64,000 bases of DNA from positions 75,235,551 through 75,299,550 of the forward strand of contig CM045761.1 in assembly GCA_025200525.1 (NCBI GenBank), written 5' to 3'. Below are positions 45,291-56,500 of this stretch, in pieces; position 1 is the stretch's first letter, and every line of letters starts with the position of its first letter. The notes beneath the pieces are model-generated. The model saw nothing but the letters and a program-made list of their open reading frames with translations. It had not been told where the DNA came from and ran no database searches. The position numbers were made by a program, and so were the translations under genes. Source of the stretch: Camellia lanceoleosa. Its lineage: Eukaryota > Streptophyta > Magnoliopsida > Ericales > Theaceae.

Positions 45291-45308
45291 TTGTTGTCGT
45301 CTGTGGGA
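45291..45308 (+). promoter_or_regulatory. Degenerate primer-binding site of element D
   Basis: TTGTTGTCGTCTGTGGGA one base after the LTR resembles the common Tat site TGGCGCCGTCTGTGGGA (tRNA-Asp type), with the first part altered by transitions. Assignment is tentative. Confidence 0.5.
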
Positions 45309-45324
45309 ATACTCAACCACATCC

Positions 45325-46589
45325 ATGGCGGGCGCAACGGAAGATCCTCCGATAATCGCTGATGAAACTACACCGCGAGATGATCTCACTCCACAAACAT
45401 GCTGGGACCAGAGACTATCGCCGCAAGACGCGCCTTGAACTTCGACTCACCCTCAACTTTAGTGCATGAGACAATGCAAGCGATCATGGAACAAGCAAAG
45501 AAAAACGAACAGAGGTTGGAGAACATGATCGTTGAGAATGAACGTCTTCGTCAGGATTTGGCCTTGGAAATGGCGAAGTCCAAACAAGCTGTACGGAACA
45601 ATCCGGAACGACCTCTGAGGGCAGGTGGTCGACGACGTTGAGCCCGACAACAAGACACCGACAGCGACTCCAACTCATTATCCCCGGAGCCCAAGAAGGA
45701 TGGACGACCTGAAACTACCAGTTCCTCTGAAGAGAGTCCACGTATAAGGTATAAGCGAAGGCGAAATGGTTCAGACAAAGAGGACCAGCACGATCCCTTT
45801 GTGCGACAGATCGCAAAGGCAGTACTACCCAAGAAGTTCAAAGCTCCGTCGTTCACCTTGTATGACGGGAAATCGGATCCCACGGATCATATCTGTCACT
45901 ATAAGCAAGACATGACGTTGCATGCAGACGACGAAGCTCTCATGTGCAGAATATTTCCGAGCAGTTTAGGACCGTTGGCAGTCAAATGGTATTATAAGTT
46001 GGAGCCGACGTCGATTAAGAGTTTCCATCAATTACAAAAATCCTTCAGGGCAAGATTCATCACCAACGAGGTCCCGCCAAAACAAGCCGACTCTCTCTAG
46101 ACATTGCAGATCCAGCCAGGAGAAACACTAAGAACGTATTCGGCGCGCTATTGGGAGTGCTTTAATCTTGTTGATGACGCTTGCAACGACTCCATGGCCG
46201 TTACTGCCTTTAAAATGGGTTTGCATCCTGACAGTGCTCTCCGCAGCTCCTTGACTAGAAGACCTCCTAAAACAGTCTGGGTGTTGATGAAGAAAGTTAA
46301 GGAATACTGCCAAGTGGAAGATGACGCCTTGCGGGTTAAAGTCGGAAATGTGGCCAACAAGACGGCCCCCTCTGAAATTGCTCAGCCGTTAAATTCTGTA
46401 CCACCTCAGAGCCCTGAACCACGGCATAGGGTTAAACGAGACAAGAGACGGGATTCCTATCGATCAAGCAACCAATGCCTCCACCGAGCAAATGAACAAC
46501 TGCAAGTCGATGGCAGGCGCACAAGGTGCGCAGACAAGAAATACACGGAGTTATCAGAGCCCTTCAGCGCGGTTATGTCCAAAGTCTAA
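45325..46589 (+). pseudogene. gag: Element D gag
   Basis: Starts MAGATEDPP at 45325, shifts frame near 45400 and continues through an acidic/basic segment to the capsid: AVLPKKFKAPSFTLYDGKSD, DEALMCRIFPSSLGPLAVKWYYKL, then after a TAG the segment QIQPGETLRTYSARYWECFN and FKMGLHPDSALRSSL. This is the Retrotrans_gag pattern of Tat elements. A Lys/Arg-rich tail follows; no intact CCHC knuckle was recognised. Stops at 45639 and 46098 and the frameshift make it inactive. Confidence 0.9.
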
Positions 46590-47480
46590 CACCTTCCGTT
46601 CTTCAAATGGCCGCCCAAAATGGTGGGACCTCCCGAAACGAAAAGATGGGATAAGTGGTGCGAGTATCACAAGGATCACAGCCATGATACTAAGAGTTGT
46701 TATGCATTGAAGGATCACCTGGAGGAATTGGTACAAGATGGTCGGCTACAACAATACGGCCGAAAAGGCAACTTAACCAAAGCAATAGCCTTATGACAGG
46801 ATTCACCTCCACTTGGCGTGATCCACATGATTTACAGCCTGCTAATGTCATCCACGGTGCATACGATTCAGTCAAATCCCGACCCTCAAAATCAACTCAC
46901 TCCAGTTAAACAGTCTCATGAAGCTGTGAGCATTGCTTTCGATGATTCAGATTTGGCTGGAGTGACACTTTCCCACATCAATCCCTTGGCAATCGAGTTA
47001 TTCGTAAATCGATTCACCGTTGAGCGTGTACTTATTGATCCGGGGAGCACATCAGAAGTTATGTATTACAAGACATTCACCAAACTCGGCTTCTCCGAAT
47101 CGGATCTTTCTCTAGCTCCTTATCCATTATTCGGCTTCAACGCGAATCCAGAATACCCGTTGGGGAAAATCACACTACCCATTCGAGCGGGCTCCTGAAC
47201 AGTGGATGTGGAATTCTTGGTCGTCAAGCTGCCATTACCGTATAATCTCATCATGGGGCGAACTTGGTTGCATACTATGCAGGCCGTGCCAAGCACCTAT
47301 CATTAGCTGCTACGCTCCCCGACAGAACGCGGCATTGAGCAAATCCGTGGCTCCCAGAAATCGGCACAAGCATGTTATCTCCTTGCTGGAAAGACACCAA
47401 AAGAGTTGCAAGTGAATTCTATTGAGGTGCCGGATTGAGAGAGCCTCGACGATGTTGGGTGGCTCCTAAGTGAAAAGTCC
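46590..47480 (+). pseudogene. Element D protease region
   Basis: The open part 46818-47198 contains VERVLIDPGSTSEVMYYKTF, the aspartic protease site in the D-P-G-S-[ST] form usual for Tat elements, then LAPYPLFGFN...PLGKITLPI. A TGA stops it at 47198, and the rest of the fold (FLVVKLPLPYN, MGRTWLH in another frame) runs on to about 47280. It would cut gag-pol. Broken by stops and frame changes. Confidence 0.85.
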
Positions 47481-48307
47481 ATGGACGCCCTAGATCGAGT
47501 TGAGATTGACGGAAACCCAGACGGGCTCTTCATGGTCGGTGCCTCCCTGAATCAAGCTGACAGGCAGCAGCTAATTTCCTTCCTGCTCGGCAACCTTGAT
47601 GTATTTGTGTGGACTCCATATGAGATGCCGGGTGTAGATCCGTCTGTTTTTCAGCACCGTTTAAATGTTAACCCTAAATTGAAGCCGATTATTTAGAAAA
47701 GTCGGCGGTCAGCTGCAGAGCACACTGCCACCGTTGTTAAAGAGGTTGACCGGTTGCTTGACGCCGGAGCTATCAGGGAAGTGACCTACTCCACATGGCT
47801 CTCGAATACTGTGTTTGTGAAGAAAAAAATGGGACTTGGCGTGTCTGCGTTGATTTCACCGACCTAAACAAAGCTTGCCCCAAGGATTGTTTTCCCCTAC
47901 CCAGAATTGACCAACTTGTAGATGCTACGGCACGTCACCAGCGTATGAGCTTCCTTGATGCCTACAGAGGCTACCATCAAATCGCCATGCATCTGGAGGA
48001 CCAAGACAAAACTGCATTCCTCACTCCAAGAGGAACCTATTGCTATAAGGTTATGCCTTTTGGGCTAAAGAATGCAGGGGTAACTTACCAAAGGCTAGTC
48101 ACCACCATGTTCAAGGAACAACTCGGCCATACTATGGAAGTTTACATTGACGATATGGTGGTCAAGTCCAAAGAAGAGCAAACTCATCTAGCCGATTTGG
48201 AAGAGACATTCGGCATTCTACGCAAATACAGAATGAAGCTGAACACTTCCAAATGTGCCTTTGGGATCAGCTCTGGCAAATTCTTGGGTTACATAGTCAA
48301 CCATTGA
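47481..48307 (+). pseudogene. Element D reverse transcriptase
   Basis: NLDVFVWTPYEMPGVDPSVF opens the domain. A TAG at 47694 (Gln position) and a shift in the A-run at about 47820-47830 separate it from WRVCVDFTDLNKACPKD, FPLPRIDQLVD, FLDAYRGYHQI, KVMPFGLKNAG and the catalytic YIDDMVVKS, ending FLGYIVNH with a TGA at an expected Arg. The polymerase motifs themselves are intact within the second segment. Confidence 0.94.
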
Positions 48308-48967
48308 GGAATCGAAGCCAATCCGAGGCAAATCACCGCAATCCTGGAACTTGGCTCCCCTCGATCGGTCAAAGAGGTTTAGAAGTTAATAGGGATGGCT
48401 GCCGCACTCAACAGGTTGATAAGTCGTTCCACGGACCACTGCCGACAATTCTTTCAGACACTACGATAGGGTAAAGCTTTTGAATGGACCTCCGAGTGCG
48501 AAGCCGCTTTTAACAGTCTGAAGGCTTATCTCCGATCTGTTCCACTTTTGATGACACCATTGGCAGGCGACCCGCTCATTTTATATCTGGCTGTCTCCGA
48601 CCGGGCTGTCAGCACTGTATTGTTGAAGGAAGAGCTTGGAGAGCAGCGACTAGTGTATTATGTGAGCAAGGCATTGGTTGACGCCGAAACCTGTTACCTT
48701 CCATTGGAAAAACTCATCCTAGCCCTAGTCATGGCGGCAAGAAAATTGATGCATTACTTCCAGGGACATAGCATCGAGGTACTAACAAATTACCCTCTCC
48801 GATCAGTACTGCATAGTGCAGAAGCATTAGGGCGCATTTCGAAATGGGCCCTCAAATTCAGCCAGTACGATATTCAATTTATACCTAGAACCTCAATTAA
48901 GGGGCAAGTGCTTGCTAATTTTGTAGCCAAATTCACGGGGGGTGTTACCGACTTCAAGACCGACTAA
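48308..48967 (+). pseudogene. Element D RT connection and Gypsy-type RNase H
   Basis: After two stops in the connection (KLIGMAAALNRLISRS), the open part 48548-48967 reads LILYLAVSDRAVSTVLLKEE, LVYYVSKALVDAETCYLPLEK and ALVMAARKLMHYFQGH. It is the RNase H of the Gypsy type with LAVSDRAVS in place of the usual catalytic-Asp context, as in other dual-RNase-H Tat elements. Confidence 0.9.
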
Positions 48968-49408
48968 ACTCAACCCAAGCTGAATTAGAGAATTTATGTG
49001 GGGGACATTTGGCAGTTGTATTGTGATGGGTCATCCAATCAATGGGGCAGTGGAACCAGAGTAGTAATCATGGCTCCTGACGACGCAATAATTGAGCAGG
49101 CCGTCAAATTCATCTTCGAAGCATCAAATAACGAGGCCAAATACGAAGCCCTTCTAACCGGTTTGCGGAATGCACATCTTCTGGGTGCTCGGCGTTTGCT
49201 TGTATTTTGCGATTCAAAACTGGTGATCAATCAACTAAAGGGGGAGTACGCAGCCAAAAATGACCGTATGGCGGCTTACATGAAAACGACTAACTCCTTG
49301 CTGGCAAAATTTGACCATCATGAGTTGAATCAAATAACATGTGATCAGAACACACATGCAGATGCCCTGGCTTGCCTAGCCTCCGCCATTAACTTAGAGA
49401 TTAAATAG
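48968..49408 (+). pseudogene. Element D second (archaeal-type) RNase H
   Basis: The open part 48998-49408 has the four carboxylates in order: LYCDGSSN (Asp), ASNNEAKYEALLTGL (Glu), LVFCDSKLVINQL (Asp) and NTHADALACLAS (Asp). This domain, acquired between the Gypsy RNase H and integrase, is diagnostic of the Tat lineage and here retains its full active site. Confidence 0.93.
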
Positions 49409-50746
49409 ACCATCGAAGTAGGTTTCATCCCGGAGCCGAGCATTGGCCATTCGGAGGAAGTCCAGGTCAATGTCATAAAGTCAGGACCGAGTTGGATGGA
49501 CCCCATTGCTGCATTCCTGTCTTTCGAATAGCTCCCAGTAGACAAGAAAGAAGTGCACAAGTTGCGAAACAAAGCCCTGCAATACTAAAATACTTTATAA
49601 AAAATTCCTTGGCTAAATTCCTTTCTAAAAAAATTCCTTTCTGGTCCATATCTAGAATGCGTGCATTCGGACAAAGTCGAAGAGCTTTTGACTAAAATAC
49701 TTGAAGGCAGTTGTGGAGCACATTCTGACGGGCACTCTTTGGCTCATCGAGTTGTGACACAAGGGTATTACTGGTCGAAAATGAGAGCTGATGCCGAGTG
49801 TTACGTGAAAAAGTGCGAACAGTGCCAGAAGTTCTCTCCTCTGATTCACATGCCTACTAAAGAGTTAAGCTCCATAACCAGCCCTTGGCCGTTCGCTCAA
49901 TGGGGACTTGACATCGTCAGACCGCTGCCTCGTGCTCCGGGTAACAAGTGATTTCTGATTGTCGCGACTGATTATTTCACGAAATGGGTAGAAGCGGAGG
50001 CACTAACGCACATCCGAGATACCGACATAAAGCATTTTGTATGGAGAAATATCATAACGCAGTTTGGCATTCCCAGAGCACTTATATCAGACAACGGCAC
50101 CCAGTTTAATTGCGGAGTCTACCGGGAACTTTCCAGCAAGTATGGTATTCAACCCTACTTCTCCTCCCCGGCTTATCCACAGAGTAATGGCAAAGGTGAA
50201 GCTTCCAATAAAAGCATTTTAGACGGCATCAAAAAGAGGTTGGAGAAGGCAAAAGGCCGATAGGTTGAAGAACTACCGAGTGTATTATGGGCTCATCGCA
50301 CAACACCAAGACAGTCCACCGGGGAAACACCGTTCGCTTTATGCTTCAGAACACAGGCAATCATCCCCTTGGAGATCGGCCTCCCAACTTTGAAATCAAG
50401 AGTTTTTGACTTGGGCCGAAATGACATGATGCTGGCCTTGGACTTGGTTCTGATTGAAGAGCAGAGAGACCGCGTCCTTGCATCCAGGGCACGGTACCAG
50501 CAGCAGCTTGCTAAGTCATATAATCAACGTGTTCAACTGCGCTGCTATACACCAGGAGAGTTGGTCCTGAAGAAAGTGCTTCTAGCTGCCAAGAATCTAG
50601 CCGAAGAAAAATTGGGACCTAACTGGGACGACCCTTATCAGATCGACTCAGTTGCGGGAGTAGGGGCATATCGGCTCAAAGACATGTCTGGGAGAAGTCT
50701 GCCACGACCTTGGAATTCCATGCATTTACATAAATTCTATCATTGA
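49409..50746 (+). pseudogene. Element D integrase
   Basis: The zinc finger lies at 49661-49951 (HSDGHSLAHR...QGYYWSKM...CYVKKCEQCQ). After a TGA at 49949 the core reads IVATDYFTKWVEA (Asp), LISDNGTQFN (Asp) and GKGEASNKSI (Glu, with K where relatives usually have V). A TAG at 50260 (Trp position) precedes ELPSVLWAHRTTPR. The C-terminal part is open at 50369-50746 (YNQRV, LGPNWDDPYQI, MHLHKFYH). A short AT-rich stretch at 49590-49650 interrupts the N-terminal part. Confidence 0.92.
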
Positions 50747-50822
50747 CCCGACTTGTGGGGCTTGATACTTGTACATATTTCACTTTTGCAATGCAAAGTT
50801 TTCCATTTCCTCATCGCGCAAT

Positions 50823-51430
50823 TCAGTTCAAAAGTCTCCGGATTCGGAGCCCCATCGGTGCATGACACCTTTAGGCCGATTAAGCCTCTGGATTCGGAGC
50901 GCCCTTCGTGGATATCACGATTGGCCAATATTCAAGTCTCTAAATTCGAAGCCCCATTAGTGCAAGACACTTTTGGGCCGATTAAGCCTCCGGATTCGGA
51001 GCACCCTTCGTGGATATCATGATTGGCCAATATTTAAGTCTCTGAATTCGGAGCCCCATCAGTGCAAGACACTTTCGGGCCGATTAAGCATCCGGATTCA
51101 GAGCGCCCTTCGTGGATATCACGATTGGCCAAGACAAAGAGCCTCCGAATTCGGAGCCCTATCCATGCAGGTCATGTTTGGGCCGAATAAGACTCTGGAT
51201 TCGGAGCGCTCTTCGTGGATATCACGATTGGCCAATATTTAAGTCTCCGAATTCGGAGCCCCATCCGTGCAGGTCACGTTCGGAGCCCCATCCGGATTTG
51301 GAGCGCCCTTCGTAGATATCACAATTGGCCAAGAAAAAGAGCCTCTGAATTCAGAGCCCCATCCGTGCGGGTCACGTTTAGGCCAAATAAGACTCCGGAT
51401 TCGGAGAGCCCCTCGAAAATTAAAGCATGC
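50823..51430 (+). repeat. Minisatellite of element D (A'B' dimers, about 102 bp)
   Basis: About eleven units of roughly 50 bp. One type contains a variant of GGTGCATGACACCTTTAGGC, the other CTTCGTGGATATCACGATTG or a variant. They alternate strictly, giving a dimer of about 102 bp; one unit is truncated near 51280. It lies just after pol, in the position of the hypervariable 3' UTR repeats described for Tat and Ogre elements. Element E has the same repeat inverted. Confidence 0.92.
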
Positions 51431-51558
51431 AGATTCAAAGTGAAATGTTTCGTTAAGATTGAGTCGGCAAATTAAAGCATACACATTCAAATTAAGGCAT
51501 GCAAACTTTCAAGATGAAGTGCTTAATTACTTTGAGCTGGCACAAACCACATTTCATT

Positions 51559-51563
51559 GAACG
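51559..51563. repeat. Target-site duplication GAACG (left)
   Basis: Matches 53775-53779. Confidence 0.92.
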
Positions 51564-52199
51564 TGTCACGTCCCAAACCCGCCCCTAAAAGTTTGGGCAT
51601 GACCACTTCAGAAACGGACACTTAACTCGAGGTATATAAGATATGGGGCCTGAACGGAAGCACCTAATAACATAAAATCATGTCCATTGAGCTACCACTA
51701 ACATGCCAGGATCACAAACATCGCATCAAGTAGATAATATACAGAAAACATACACCTGAGCTACAGTTACATACATACACATACATAGACCCAGCCCCAT
51801 AATTGGGCGTATAACAAAAACATCGGGGATGAAGGGGTTATATACATTTCAACCTTATGCAAACAATTAAAGTACAAAGCCAAAAGCCTAGCAAAACCTC
51901 ACAAAAATGCACGGGCTTCATCTAAGTGCCTGGACACACTAAGGTTGACAAAAGAGAGACGAGCATCAAGGGTTAGGACTGACCTCTAGATTCATTACCT
52001 ACAGAAGCAGACAAAATACAGAGTGAGTCAGGCTCAGTGAATAATAGTACCTAAACAATTCAATGATCAACTTGAATTATAATGCATATCAATACGTATA
52101 TAAATGCAAAGGACATATGGTTAATCTGATTCTGCAACTATTTCCACAACAGCCTTGGGCCCAGTTTTTAAACAGAGTGGCTTTAAGCCCAGAGATATA

Positions 52200-52340
52200 T
52201 AGATCGGCCTTAGGCCTGACAGATTTTGCAGATTGGCCATAGGCCTAACAGATTCTACAGACTGGCCATAGGCCTAACAGATTCCACAGATTGGCCATAG
52301 GCCTAACAGATTCCACAGATTGGGCATAGGCCCAGATATC
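52200..52340. repeat. Short tandem repeat of about 30 bp within the solo LTR
   Basis: Five units of GGCCATAGGCCTAACAGATT plus CCACAGATT or variants (the first reads CGGCCTTAGGCCTGACAGATT in pieces). Confidence 0.8.
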
Positions 52341-52717
52341 ATCAGAGCAGATTAGTTTCCGAGTCATAAAGAGTTTCAGAGTCATATAAAAGTACACACA
52401 TTCCTTCAATCGTTCATGTAAGTTAATATAGTTGATTTGAGATTAACAGAATGCTAATGGTAGTTATTAGAGATAAGTAAAGCGTACTGCTACAGTACTA
52501 CTACTCACAGTGTTGTGGCGGAGCGCTAGTTCCTCCCGGAGTGTGTCCTACACACGTACAAGGTCACAAATTAATTCTTTTCCTTGTTAAATCATTTTCT
52601 GACTCGCTTTGCTTCGAATGAATTTACAAGTATCAAAAGGCACCAAATACAGATTTCACAAATATTAGAGGGTCAAGCACGTAAAATGGAGCAGACGGAT
52701 TTTTCTAGCATGGGCCG

Positions 52718-52857
52718 CACGTGCGGCTATGAGCCCCGCACGTGGAGCAAAGGTTCCTGCACGTGTGGCTGGAAAGCCCCGCACGTGCCTTTTTAGCAGT
52801 AGCCAAAGACCCAAATTCCTTCATTTCCCGCACGTGCGGCCATGACCCCCGCATGTG
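52718..52857. repeat. Array of CACGTG palindromes at 21-bp steps
   Basis: CACGTG starts at 52718, 52739, 52760, 52782 and 52831, and CATGTG at 52852: spacings 21, 21, 22, 49, 21. Flanks extend some to CCGCACGTGCGG. CACGTG is also the plant G-box core. It lies about 600-750 bp downstream of the predicted TATA tract. Confidence 0.87.
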
Positions 52858-53448
52858 CGGCGATCCTCCCTGTTTGCACAGTCCGAAATTCAACCAAAAA
52901 TCCAATTTGGTGGGTGTTTGCAAGGCTCAAAATAAGTCCATTATTTACTTGAACATATGCCAAAAATCATATAAATAGGGATTACAACATATAACAAACA
53001 CATAACAATCTAACTATGAATTAGATCTTTAATCTTAAACTCACAAACACAACTCAATTCCATAATATTTCTATTTTCACACACACACACCACACACACA
53101 CACACACATAACCATTTGGTCATAAAGATGAGTTCAAGCTTGATAATTGAAGAAATAAGGTGAAATTTCTCACTTGATAATTCAATACAATTCCAAATCA
53201 ATTCAACATAAGAGACAACAACCCAATTGATCACTTAACACAAATATAGAGGAATTCCTACTCAATTCAAAGAGAGGGGTCAATTAGAAAGGATTAGACA
53301 TACCTTGAGTTAAATTCCCTACAAACCCTCTTAATTTTTCCCAATTCCTTCCTGGAAAAACTTTCCTCTTCCTCACAAACTCTTTTCTTCCTCTCTCTCA
53401 GGAGATATTCTTGTAATGGTTCTAAGTCAAAAGTCCAAAGAACATAGA

Positions 53449-53466
53449 TATATATATATATATATA
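53449..53466 (-). promoter_or_regulatory. Predicted TATA tract of the solo LTR
   Basis: (TA)n followed on the minus strand by TATCTATG, about 320 bp from the LTR start, matching the layout of the solo LTR at 9548. Confidence 0.4.
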
Positions 53467-53774
53467 AGTGAATAAGACGAAAATCAATCAATTTAATCAT
53501 CCCAAATCAAATTTTTATAAAAAAATGCTTATTAAGACTTACAACTTATGCTGATCTCAAATGTAAAATCAATTTCAGATTATTAAGCCTCTAAGGCTCT
53601 CAATTTCTGATCCAAACATTATAATTGTGACAGATTTTTCTTCTATTAAATAGATAGAAATCCATAACCATAAGTTTCACCTAGTTAAATTTAATTTCAC
53701 AACAAGCATATAAATGCACAGAAGAGGGGATTGAAAGTATACCAGAAAACATGTACGAGGTTCAGGTTATTACA

Positions 53775-53779
53775 GAACG
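53775..53779. repeat. Target-site duplication GAACG (right)
   Basis: Matches 51559-51563. Confidence 0.92.
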
Positions 53780-53889
53780 CCTAAAACACGCAAACGTTTA
53801 AAGTAGAGTATTTTGTTAAATTAACCAATATAACCAATAAATACATTCAGTTCAGTATGTTGGAGCGTTTACAATACGTTCAGTTCTAT

Positions 53890-54840
53890 TCGGCGTCACC
53901 CTCGTCGTGGCTCTTCTCAATTTCAAAAGCGCCATAAGGAAAATGATGGCCTTGGTATAATGGCGACGCCGATTCAACTCTTGCTTCTTAGAGAGCCTCT
54001 GCAGCTTGAAGAGCCTTAATCCACCTGTGCCTAAAGCCTTGGCTCTCGCATCGGCAGACCTCCTCTGCGAGTTTCTCTTTGGTCTTGTCTATCCCGAGTT
54101 TCCGGCCGTCGTGGAAGCCTTTTTTGTAACCCATGGTCCTCGCATTTTCTACAGCAAACATGCTTGCTGTATCTCGATCGGCAATCGCATGACTTATCAG
54201 CCATTGGGTCACTCTCTCCTCCACGACCGGGTTAGATTGACCTGCCGCACATGGCTCGGTGGTTTGAGCCTTCCTAAGCTTACGATCGGCCTTCTCCACG
54301 CGAGCCTCCAAATTTCGAATTCGTTCGTCCTTCTTCTCTATTTCTCGCCACACAGTGCGCAGGTACATGCCAATTTCATAGGCGGTATACAGCCCTTTCA
54401 CCGCCCCATGGATGCCCTTTCGAAACACTTCAAAATCCTGTCGACCAACCATTGACTGCTGGACTTCCGGTGGAAAAATCTGTTGGGGCGAACTCTACTA
54501 CTACACCTGGGCCGTTAACAATAGAATCCCCCTCCGTCATCGGTTTATTCTCCACAAAAATCGCAAAACTCAACGGTCGCGGCGTCGCATCGGACTCATT
54601 TCTCGGTTACGGTCGAGGGGAGCTGCCCCATTACTGTTTTTCCCTTCGAGGTGACCTACTTCGACGACTTGGGGGCTGACATTTTTCCTATTCCCTGGAC
54701 ATCCTACTTTCCATGCGTACGGGCTCGCTTCTGCGATTCATTTCAGTGTCAAGCACAACCAATGTCCACCCTTTTCCTCTGTTGTTGAAGAACAATCTAC
54801 TTGACATCCGCGTTTATCTGACCTTCCACAATAAATTGGT
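53890..54840 (-). pseudogene. Element D antisense ORF 2, coiled-coil protein
   Basis: Opposite strand to pol. It begins near 54815 with MSSRLFFNNRGKGWTL, crosses stops, and the clean part 53988-54452 reads MVGRQDFEVFRKGIHGAVKG, a charged coiled coil (EIEKKDERIRNLEARVEKAD), GYKKGFHDGRKLGIDKTKEK and CRCESQGFRHRWIKALQAAE. Element E has a homologue on its own antisense strand (60920-61824). Extra antisense ORFs are a known Tat-lineage trait. Its role is unknown to me. Confidence 0.7.
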
Positions 54841-55379
54841 TTCAATTGAGTTTGAGCACAATAAGTGGAATTATGGGCGCGAAGAACCCACCCCATTTAT
54901 TCTTAACACATGCAACGCCCCCGAGACGGTTTCATTAAATTAGTCGGCTAGGCATAGTGCCAATCGATCTGTGCCGCAGCCACTCCATGAACTCATGGTA
55001 TTTGGCCTTTGGAGTTCATACATTGGCTGGGGCAAGGGTAGATTTATTAATCTGATCGGCTATTCGACGATGGTAAATTACTAAATTACCTAATTATCTA
55101 ATCGGCAAGTGTACACGAATGTTTTATCCAAAGAAGCAAAAAGCAATACTATGCATCAATAGCAAAATTAAGCACAAATAATAGCAAAGTAGAAAGGAAA
55201 TTTTCATTAGTAAATTGGGCACAGACTGTAGCCATTTTACATGTGAAAACTACTAGATAAAAAGCTATAAGTTTGCAGGGAAATGCTTAGCAAAAAATTT
55301 AAAAACTGTAGCCATACATAAAAACTACTAAACGAAAAGCTATAACAATACATTCAAAATCCTTAAACAAAAATAACTA
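54841..55379. other. Spacer between the two antisense ORFs of element D
   Basis: AT-rich, no conserved frame seen; contains a repeated AAACTACTA-AACGAAAAGCTATAA phrase (55240-55345). Confidence 0.5.
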
Positions 55380-56500
55380 CTGTGGCCCTTATCAATCCTC
55401 AGAGTCAGACTCCAGTGGCTCAACATCCACTTGCTCATATGGAATCGGCATAGCCAATGTCACATTAGCAGCAGCAAGGGCTTTGAGCCAGCCATGTTTG
55501 AATCCTCGATTCTTGAATTTGGGCACTTCTTCCACATAATTTGCAAAGGGCAGTGCTTTGCCCAGCCTCGTACGCCTTAGAAGCCTCAGAGTCGGCTACT
55601 TCCTTCGCCGCCTTCGATTCTTTCAAGTCCACCTCAAGTTTGGCGATTGCCTCTTGGGCTAACTTGAGCGCAACTTCGCTCGTGTTCGCCTTCTCCTCAG
55701 CGGCCAATCTAAGCTGGTCTGCATTTCTTGCCTTTTCCATCTCGGTCTCAGCCCTTACACTTTCCATCTTCACCCTCGCCACTTCGAACTCGGCCCGGCT
55801 CCTTTAGCCCTCAATTTCAGATTGTAAACGGCCAATTCGTTCAATGGCGTCATGTTGGCAACGGCCTATCTCGGCTATCCTTCTGACCTTCTGCAAAACA
55901 GGAGATTAAAACCAAAATCTATGCATAAAAGGGAAAGGCAAGATCAAGATATTTACCAGAAGAGCCGATTGAGCAGCTAACGCTATTGCCAAAAGATTCG
56001 GCTCCGAGCGGAAAGCCGCCTTGTCAGACGACAATGAGACCGACGAAGCCTTGCTTAGCGCCACAACTGGATCTTTCATAGCCAACGCATCAGAGGAGAT
56101 CGGCATGTTTTTTTTATCTTTGGTTGAACCACAAAAGGCACAACCGTATCCGACTCCTCTAAACACGGCCGTTTGTCAGCAGGGTTTTCTTCAGAACTGG
56201 CCTTGACCTCGGCAGGACGTTTCTTCACTCTTTGTTCAGCCTCCTGATTCGGCGGCACAACCAGCTCCGACTCGGCATTTCAGGTTTAAGTCATCTCCTC
56301 TTCGATAACAGGCAGGGGGGGCTCAACATCGGCGACGGGTGGCATTTCGGATCGAATGGCCTCTGCTCAAATGGTCTCTGCTCTCTGCCGCGCGGCCATT
56401 CGTTCGGCATTTTTCTTTTTGGCGAGTTCTGTGAGTGACAACCCGGCCATGTCTTTAGGGTACGCGCCGGCAAGGTCTTCTAATCCAATAAAGACGTCGT
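55380..56500 (-). pseudogene. Element D antisense ORF 1, C-terminal coiled-coil half
   Basis: The open segment 55465-55782 is a heptad-rich coiled coil (MESVRAETEMEKARNADQLR, LAAEEKANTSEVALKLAQ, KLEVDLKESKAAKE). It ends near 55395 in an acidic tail (EQVDVEPLESDSED). Upstream parts (55906-56473) are Pro/Glu-rich and broken by stops. It continues the protein that starts with the domain at 57051-57503. E carries a homologue of the coiled coil at 59385-59627. Confidence 0.65.

Larger units (their letters stand above)
51564..53774 (-). mobile_element. Solo LTR nested in element D (2,211 bp), minus orientation
   Basis: TGTCACGTCCCAAACCCG to GGTTATTACA on the plus strand; on its own strand it starts TGTAATAACC and ends TTTGGGACGTGACA. 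GAACG lies on both sides. The interior is AT-rich, with GGCCATAGGCCTAACAGATT tandem repeats near 52210-52330, a CA microsatellite near 53082 and a TA tract at 53449. There is no coding sequence. It is related in ends and layout to the solo LTR at 9548-11838. Confidence 0.92.
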
